From Streptomyces sp. NRRL F-5123 (GTDB taxonomy: Bacteria > Actinomycetota > Actinomycetes > Streptomycetales > Streptomycetaceae): a DNA stretch of 64,000 nucleotides. The position numbers and the translations under genes were made by a program. Below are positions 59,289 through 64,000 of this stretch, in pieces. Each line of letters begins with the position of its first letter. Position 1 is the first letter of the stretch. The notes beneath the pieces are model-generated. The model made no database searches, was not told where the DNA came from, and saw only the letters and a program-made list of their open reading frames with translations. The stretch is taken from contig NZ_JOHY01000020.1 of NCBI RefSeq assembly GCF_000721495.1, positions 1-64,000 on the forward strand. Reading direction: 5' to 3'.

Positions 59289-59945
59289 ATGGACCTGATC
59301 GCGAAGGGCCGCGAGGCGGACGTGTACGCCGTGGGCGAGGGGTGGGTGCTGCGCCGCTTCCGGGACGGGGGCCGCTCCACCGCGCAGGAGGCGCGCATCC
59401 TGCGGTGGCTGACCGCCGCGGGCTACCCCGTACCCGTCGTGCACGCAACGGACGGGGCCGACCTCGTCATGGAGCGGCTGCACGGCCCCACCATGGCCGA
59501 GGCGCTGCGCGAGCACCCGTGGCGGGCGGCGGAGTACGGGGCGGTACTCGGGGGGCTGCACCGCGAGCTGCACGAGCTGCGGGCGCCGGAGTGGCTGCCG
59601 CCTCTCGGGGAGGACGGCGCCGGTGACGCCCGGGTGCTGCACCTCGACCTGCATCCGGAGAACGTGCTCCTCACCGCGGACGGCCCGCGCGTCATCGACT
59701 GGTCCAACGCGCGGGCCGGGGGGCCCGAGGTCGACGTCGCCATGACGTCGGTGATCCTGCGCTGCCTCGAACTGCCCCTGGCCACACGGCTGGTGCTGCG
59801 CACCCTGCTGCGGTCGGCGAACCGCACCGCAGGTGCCGACGTGCGCGCCGGCCTGCCCGCCGCGACCCGCCTCCGCCTCGCCGACCCGACCCTCAGCCCC
59901 GCCGAGATCCGCCTCGTGGAGGACCTGCAACGCCGCTACGGCTGA
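59289..59945 (+). CDS. Aminoglycoside-phosphotransferase-like kinase, short
   Basis: 218 aa. The catalytic loop is RVLHLDLHPENVLLTADG (His, Asp, Asn) and the metal Asp is in RVIDWSNAR. The N-terminal lobe starts IAKGREADVYAVGEGWVLRR, an intact nucleotide-binding region, unlike the kinase at 43 kb. Substrate unknown. It overlaps the 3' end of the convergent acidic protein gene by 10 bp. Confidence 0.85.
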   Translation: MDLIAKGREADVYAVGEGWVLRRFRDGGRSTAQEARILRWLTAAGYPVPVVHATDGADLVMERLHGPTMAEALREHPWRAAEYGAVLGGLHRELHELRAPEWLPPLGEDGAGDARVLHLDLHPENVLLTADGPRVIDWSNARAGGPEVDVAMTSVILRCLELPLATRLVLRTLLRSANRTAGADVRAGLPAATRLRLADPTLSPAEIRLVEDLQRRYG

Positions 59946-60997
59946 GCGCCCTCCTCGTCGTACGCGTCCGAGTCCGCGTCCTCGTCCGAACCCGTGTCCT
60001 CGTCCGCGTCCTCCTCGCCGTCCTCCGCCGCGTACGGGTGGACGAAGCGGTCGTCGGAGAGCGGGGTGAACCAGTCGGCCACGGGGGACGGGGCCGTGGT
60101 CGCGTCCAGGCCCGCGGCGAAGTCGCCGAAGGCGGTGCGGACTTCGGCGTCCAGCAGGCCGTAGAGGTCGGCGGTCGCCTCGGCCCGGTCCAGCAGCAGA
60201 CGCATGAGCAGGCGCTCGGCCGGGCAGGCCGGGGGCGCGGGCAGCGGCTGGGCGAGGCGGCCGGTCATGGTCACCGCGGTCGTGACCAGGCGGCGGACGA
60301 AGAGCACGTCGTAATGGCCGGTGTACTCCGCCGGGAGGTCGTCCAGGACGAGGAAGGGATCGCCGCGTCCGGCGCACCCCGGGCCCGTGGGTTCCAGCCG
60401 CCCCAGGTCTGCGAACAGCTCGTCGACGAGCAGGTGGACGCCGTAGACAAGGGCGCCCGCGGCGATCTCCGCGGCGCTGCCCGCAGTGTGCGGGAAGGCC
60501 CGCAGCTGGGGGGCCATCGCGCGCAGCCTGCGCCGCATCGCGTCGGCCTCCGCACCCGCGCTCCCCGGCGCGTCCGGCCCGCCCGCCGGGTGCGCACGGG
60601 CCGCGTGCCGGCGGGCCCGCTCGGCAAGGTCGGACGGCGGAGCGTCCGGGCCGTCCGCGGCGTCCAGGCTCTCCTGGGCGATGCCGTCGTGCAGCTGCAC
60701 CTCGCACCGGGTGACCACCCAGTGCGCGAGCAGCCCGCTGCGGACGAGCACCTCCGTCACGACGGCGTGCACCGCGTCCTCCGCGGGCTCCAGCCCGGGG
60801 GCGTCCACGACGACCTTGAGCAGCGCGCCGCGCGGGTGCCCGGCGATCACCCGGCCGAGGAGGGTGACGCCGGGGCCGTCGGGCCCCAGCGCCTCGAAGT
60901 GCCGCTCCAGCAGGCTGACCGCGCCCTCGCACTGCAGCGCGTCCAGCGCGGGCGCACCCGCGGGGATCTCCGCGTCGACCGTCACCGCGTACGTCAT
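59936..60997 (-). CDS. Hypothetical protein with acidic tail
   Basis: 353 aa, not recognised. It has mixed alpha/beta sequence with a helical middle (ERARRHAARAHPAGGPDAPG, YGVHLLVDELFADLG) and a strongly acidic C-terminus (EDGEEDADEDTGSDEDADSD). No signal peptide or membrane helix. It stands alone, divergent from the phytase-like gene. The ATG at 60997 is chosen because the longer frame is low-complexity. Confidence 0.7.
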   Translation of the reverse strand: MTYAVTVDAEIPAGAPALDALQCEGAVSLLERHFEALGPDGPGVTLLGRVIAGHPRGALLKVVVDAPGLEPAEDAVHAVVTEVLVRSGLLAHWVVTRCEVQLHDGIAQESLDAADGPDAPPSDLAERARRHAARAHPAGGPDAPGSAGAEADAMRRRLRAMAPQLRAFPHTAGSAAEIAAGALVYGVHLLVDELFADLGRLEPTGPGCAGRGDPFLVLDDLPAEYTGHYDVLFVRRLVTTAVTMTGRLAQPLPAPPACPAERLLMRLLLDRAEATADLYGLLDAEVRTAFGDFAAGLDATTAPSPVADWFTPLSDDRFVHPYAAEDGEEDADEDTGSDEDADSDAYDEEGAQP

Positions 60998-61294
60998 GAG
61001 GCCGCATCGTTCCTTACGGGCCCACCCCGGGGGACCGGAACGTCTCAACTGGTGGACGCCCACCGGCGACTCTGGTAAAGCGGCGCACCCGCACCCCGCG
61101 GGCACGCCACCGCACGCTCGCGGGCACACCACCGCACCCCGCCCGGGCACACCCGCCCCACCGGTCCCCGCAGGGAACACGCACGTCACAGCCACCTCGG
61201 GCGGCCCGGCCGGCGCCAAGAACGGTGCTGGTTTCAACCGGGGGTTCACCCTCGGGCGGCGCGGAGTTCACCGGGGAAGGACACCTTCGGGGGC

Positions 61295-62971
61295 ATGACT
61301 TCACGATCCCTCCTCGCGCGCAGGCGTACGCGCGTCGCGATGGCGATAGGCGTGGCCGTCGCCGTCGCGGGCGCGGGCACCGCGGCCGCGCAGAGCGCCG
61401 GACGGCTCTCCCCGTCGCACGACTTCCGCGCGAGCGCGGACGCGTACTCCACGCACGGCGGCACCGTCTCCGGCGACGTCCTGCGCAACGACTCCGGCGC
61501 GACCGCGGTCGTCCGGCACACCGCCCCCGCGCACGGCGCGCTCACGATCGGCGCGGACGGCAGCTTCAGCTACGAGCCTCAGGCCGGCTTCCACGGCACA
61601 GACACCTTCACCTACACCACGACCGACGCGGTGGAGCTGTTCGGGGACACCACGGCGAAGGGCACCCCCCTGGCGCCGCTCGCGCAGGTCAAGGGGCCGA
61701 ACGGCACCACCACGCGGCTGTCCGGCGAGGGCTACGGCTCGTCGCTGACGCCCGTCCCGCACAAGAAGGGCTACTTCTACGGTCTGACGGACCGCGGCCC
61801 GAACGCGGATGCCCCCGACGGCAACAAGTCCGAGATGCTGCTGGACTTCACCCCGCAGATCGGCGAGTTCAAGCTCGTGGACGGCAAGGCGGAGCTGGTC
61901 GCGCAGGTCACGCTGAAGGGCCCGAAGAGCCTGGGCGGCGTCAAGTACAGCGGTCTGCCGCCGCACGACACCACCGAGGTCATCGACGACGTCGACAAGA
62001 CCAACGCCAACGGTGGCACCCCCGTGCCCGTGGCGCGCGACGCGTACGGCTACGACTCCGAGGGCCTGGTCGCGCTGCCCGACGGCAGCTTCTGGGTGTC
62101 GGACGAGTACGGCCCGTACATCACGCACTTCGACGCCGACGGCTACGAGCTGGGCCGCCTGACGCCGTACCGCGACAGCGTGGACAACGCCGAGCACAAG
62201 ATCCTCGGCTACCTGCCCGCCGAGCTGGCCCACCGCGCCACCAACAAGGGCATGGAGGGCCTGACCGTCAGCCCCGACGGCCGCACCCTCGTCGGCATCA
62301 TGCAGTCCGCGCTGCAGCAGCCCGACCTGGGCAGCACGAAGGCCAAGAACGTCGCGCCGACCCGTATCGTCACGGTCGACCTGCGCACCTTCGCCACCAG
62401 GCAGTACCTGTACCTGCTGGACGACCCCGACTCCACGGGCGACGCCAACAGCGAGATCACCGCGCTGTCCGGCACGAAGTTCCTGGTCGACGAGCGGGAC
62501 GGCAACTACCAGCCGTTCGCGAAGAAGACGCTGTACACCGTCGACGTCAACGGCGCCACCGACGTCAGCGGGCTCACCATCGGCGGCAAGTCGCCGGAGG
62601 CCTTCGTCGGCAAGGACGGCACGAACGACGCGCTCGCCGCGCTGACCGCCGCGGGCGTGAACGTCGCGCAGAAGCAGCAGACGCTGGACGTCGGCGCGCT
62701 GGTCAGCCAACTCGACCCGACCGGCGGCTTCTTCGCGCACGACAAGGTCGAGGGCGTCGCGACGCCGGACGGCGGCAGGACGCTGTACCTGTCGAACGAC
62801 GACGACTTCGGCATCGACAGCATCGCCGTCGACCCCGACGGTACGTGGACGGTCCACCAGAAGGTCCTGCCGTCGACGGGCGCGGAGGACAGCGGCGAGA
62901 TCCTCAAGGTCGACACGACCAGGCTGCCGGCCGTGCTGAAGACCGTCACGGTCACGATCACCGTGCGCTGA
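61295..62971 (+). CDS. Secreted phytase-esterase-like protein
   Basis: 558 aa with a Sec signal peptide (MTSRSLLARRRTRVAMAIGV..., cleavage after AAAQ, about 33). A VCBS/cadherin-like segment (about 45-105, DTFTYTTTDAVELFG) precedes the esterase-like activity of phytase domain (PF13449 type), with GLTDRGPN, GYDSEGLVALPDGSFWVSDE and KGMEGLTVSPDGRTLVG. Likely a secreted phosphoesterase. It is followed by a perfect terminator and convergent with the partial surface-protein gene. Confidence 0.88.
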   Translation: MTSRSLLARRRTRVAMAIGVAVAVAGAGTAAAQSAGRLSPSHDFRASADAYSTHGGTVSGDVLRNDSGATAVVRHTAPAHGALTIGADGSFSYEPQAGFHGTDTFTYTTTDAVELFGDTTAKGTPLAPLAQVKGPNGTTTRLSGEGYGSSLTPVPHKKGYFYGLTDRGPNADAPDGNKSEMLLDFTPQIGEFKLVDGKAELVAQVTLKGPKSLGGVKYSGLPPHDTTEVIDDVDKTNANGGTPVPVARDAYGYDSEGLVALPDGSFWVSDEYGPYITHFDADGYELGRLTPYRDSVDNAEHKILGYLPAELAHRATNKGMEGLTVSPDGRTLVGIMQSALQQPDLGSTKAKNVAPTRIVTVDLRTFATRQYLYLLDDPDSTGDANSEITALSGTKFLVDERDGNYQPFAKKTLYTVDVNGATDVSGLTIGGKSPEAFVGKDGTNDALAALTAAGVNVAQKQQTLDVGALVSQLDPTGGFFAHDKVEGVATPDGGRTLYLSNDDDFGIDSIAVDPDGTWTVHQKVLPSTGAEDSGEILKVDTTRLPAVLKTVTVTITVR

Positions 62972-62981
62972 GGACGGCGTG

Positions 62982-63017
62982 ACGAGGGCCCGGCCGTCGT
63001 GACGGCCGGGCCCTCGT
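62982..63017. terminator. Bidirectional terminator
   Basis: The 17-nt arms 62982-62998 and 63001-63017 are exact reverse complements (CGAGGGCCCGGCCGTC and its complement), separated by only two bases. It lies between the phytase-like gene and the convergent surface-protein gene. Confidence 0.85.
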
Positions 63018-63030
63018 GGTTGTCAGAGCC

Positions 63031-64000
63031 TTACTTGGCGAAGTACAGGTACCGCCACGAGGTGTAGGTCGTCGAGTTCACGTTGTCGCCGGACAGCGTG
63101 TCGATGTACGCCGACCTGACGCGCGCCTTGATACCGGACTGGCCCGGTGCGCCGAGGTCGACGGTCACCTTCCCGGACTTGCTGAGCAGGAAGTACTCCG
63201 ACTCGGGGTACCACTTTCCGGCGTAGTAGACCTGCAGGTCCACGCGCGCGGCGCGTCCGGGGTAGTACGTCATGGACGTCGTGACGTACGGAGCCGTGGA
63301 CTTGTGGAACCAGTAGTACGTCGTCGAGCCGATCTTGCCCGTCCTGTACTGGTGGGAGATGGCGGTCGAGAGCGAGACCCGGGTGTACACCTTCGCCTCC
63401 ACCGCGTGGGGAGAGGTGAGCGCGTCTCCCCGGTAGACGACGGTGAAGGTCGTGTCCCGCACCAGCTGGAGGGACGCGGACAGGTCGCCGTGGGAGTTGA
63501 CCGTGCCCGTCTTCAGGAGCTTCTTGCCCAGGTCCGAGCCGTAGGGGTCGTCCCAGATCTCGACCACGCGGTTCCTGTACGTCGCACCGAGGTGCGCGGT
63601 GAAGGTGACCGTGGAGTGGTAGTTGTACGTCTTGCCGGTGTTGCTCAGGGTCAGCGTCGTCGCGTTGCGGGGCACCAGGACGCTGCGGGACGCGCTGACC
63701 GCCACGTGCCCTGCGTCGCCCAGGAAGGTGACCTTGTACGTGACCGTGCCGCCGACCGGCGGGACGTCGGTGAAGGCGTACGACCCGTCCGCCTTGAGGG
63801 TGGCGGCGACCAGCCCCCTGCCGTTGGGGCTCGCCAGGTCGGTACGGACGACCTGGAGCTTGGTGCCGGCGGCCACCGGTACGGTCGTGGACAGCTTGCC
63901 CGTCACCGTGAGGGTCTTGGCGCGGGTGGCGGTCGCCGGGGCGCTCACCGTCAGGGTCGGGACGTTCTTCGTCGGGTCGGTGAGCGGCTTGAGGGTGTAG
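63031..64000 (-). CDS. Ig-like-domain surface protein, partial (N-terminus outside window)
   Basis: The last 323 codons of a gene that runs past the right edge. Three beta-sandwich-like units are visible: KTLTVTGKLSTTVPVAAGT, ATTLTLSNTGKTYNYHSTVTF and a C-terminal domain rich in aromatic residues ending SWRYLYFAK. It resembles Streptomyces calcium-binding or adhesion-type repeat proteins. Signal peptide and full architecture cannot be seen. The stop is TAA at 63031-63033. Confidence 0.8.
   Translation of the reverse strand, partial: YTLKPLTDPTKNVPTLTVSAPATATRAKTLTVTGKLSTTVPVAAGTKLQVVRTDLASPNGRGLVAATLKADGSYAFTDVPPVGGTVTYKVTFLGDAGHVAVSASRSVLVPRNATTLTLSNTGKTYNYHSTVTFTAHLGATYRNRVVEIWDDPYGSDLGKKLLKTGTVNSHGDLSASLQLVRDTTFTVVYRGDALTSPHAVEAKVYTRVSLSTAISHQYRTGKIGSTTYYWFHKSTAPYVTTSMTYYPGRAARVDLQVYYAGKWYPESEYFLLSKSGKVTVDLGAPGQSGIKARVRSAYIDTLSGDNVNSTTYTSWRYLYFAK

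Overview
The window is very GC-rich, with strong codon-position bias, dense operons joined by ATGA overlaps, and gene families typical of Streptomycetaceae: an AfsA-type enzyme, WhiJ-like XRE/DUF397 pairs, a subtilisin inhibitor, an LAXTG sortase substrate and a TTA codon in a pathway regulator. It is almost certainly a Streptomyces-like actinomycete chromosome. Species and product cannot be named from the sequence alone.

Region 1 (about 0.5-31.4 kb) is a hybrid type I/type II polyketide gene cluster. The minus-strand part reads, in transcription order: ACP, KS-alpha, chain-length factor, a LuxR-type regulator with a TTA codon, cupin-monooxygenase fusion, small monooxygenase, SnoaL-like cyclase, metallo-beta-lactamase-fold protein, second SnoaL-like cyclase, a 4694-aa modular type I PKS, a 95-aa orphan protein, a 684-aa PKS, an AfsA-like enzyme and a discrete acyltransferase. 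The plus-strand part, divergent from the ACP gene, carries three methyltransferases, a soluble histidine kinase, a response regulator and an FAD monooxygenase. The modular line reads KSQ-ACP / KS-AT-DH-KR-ACP / KS-AT-DH-KR-ACP // KS-ACP. The loading and last modules have lost their AT but keep the linkers that normally flank it, and a discrete AT is encoded nearby. If that AT delivers malonyl units, the line would build a methyl-branched dienoyl chain and finish as a 3-oxo-dienoyl-ACP. That thioester could prime the type II synthase, or be the beta-ketoacyl substrate that AfsA-family enzymes condense with dihydroxyacetone phosphate. No KS III, type II ketoreductase, START-type aromatase or thioesterase domain is in the window.

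Region 2 (31.4-40.2 kb) holds a tyrosine phosphatase, a PadR regulator, a 34-aa membrane peptide, an ABC exporter, an array of about 139-bp repeats, an LAXTG-anchored surface protein, a GH25 lysozyme and a PAP2-family membrane protein. Region 3 (40.2-43.85 kb) is bounded by two perfect 30-bp copies of the 3' end of the PAP2 gene. It carries a DUF6879/XRE regulatory set, an unknown protein and an APH-like kinase, and looks like a small inserted islet.

Region 4 (43.9-64 kb) is accessory or house-keeping: GNAT, tautomerase, XRE and TetR regulators, a CPCC protein, an SSI-type protease inhibitor, a DUF397/XRE pair, a transposase remnant, a DHA2 exporter with a divergent HxlR regulator, a hexapeptide-repeat protein, an MFS transporter, a MOSC protein, a DinB-like protein, a cation/proton antiporter, a pentapeptide-repeat protein, a DUF6215-like protein, a second APH-like kinase, a phytase-esterase-like secreted protein and the 3' part of an Ig-like surface protein gene that runs off the right edge.
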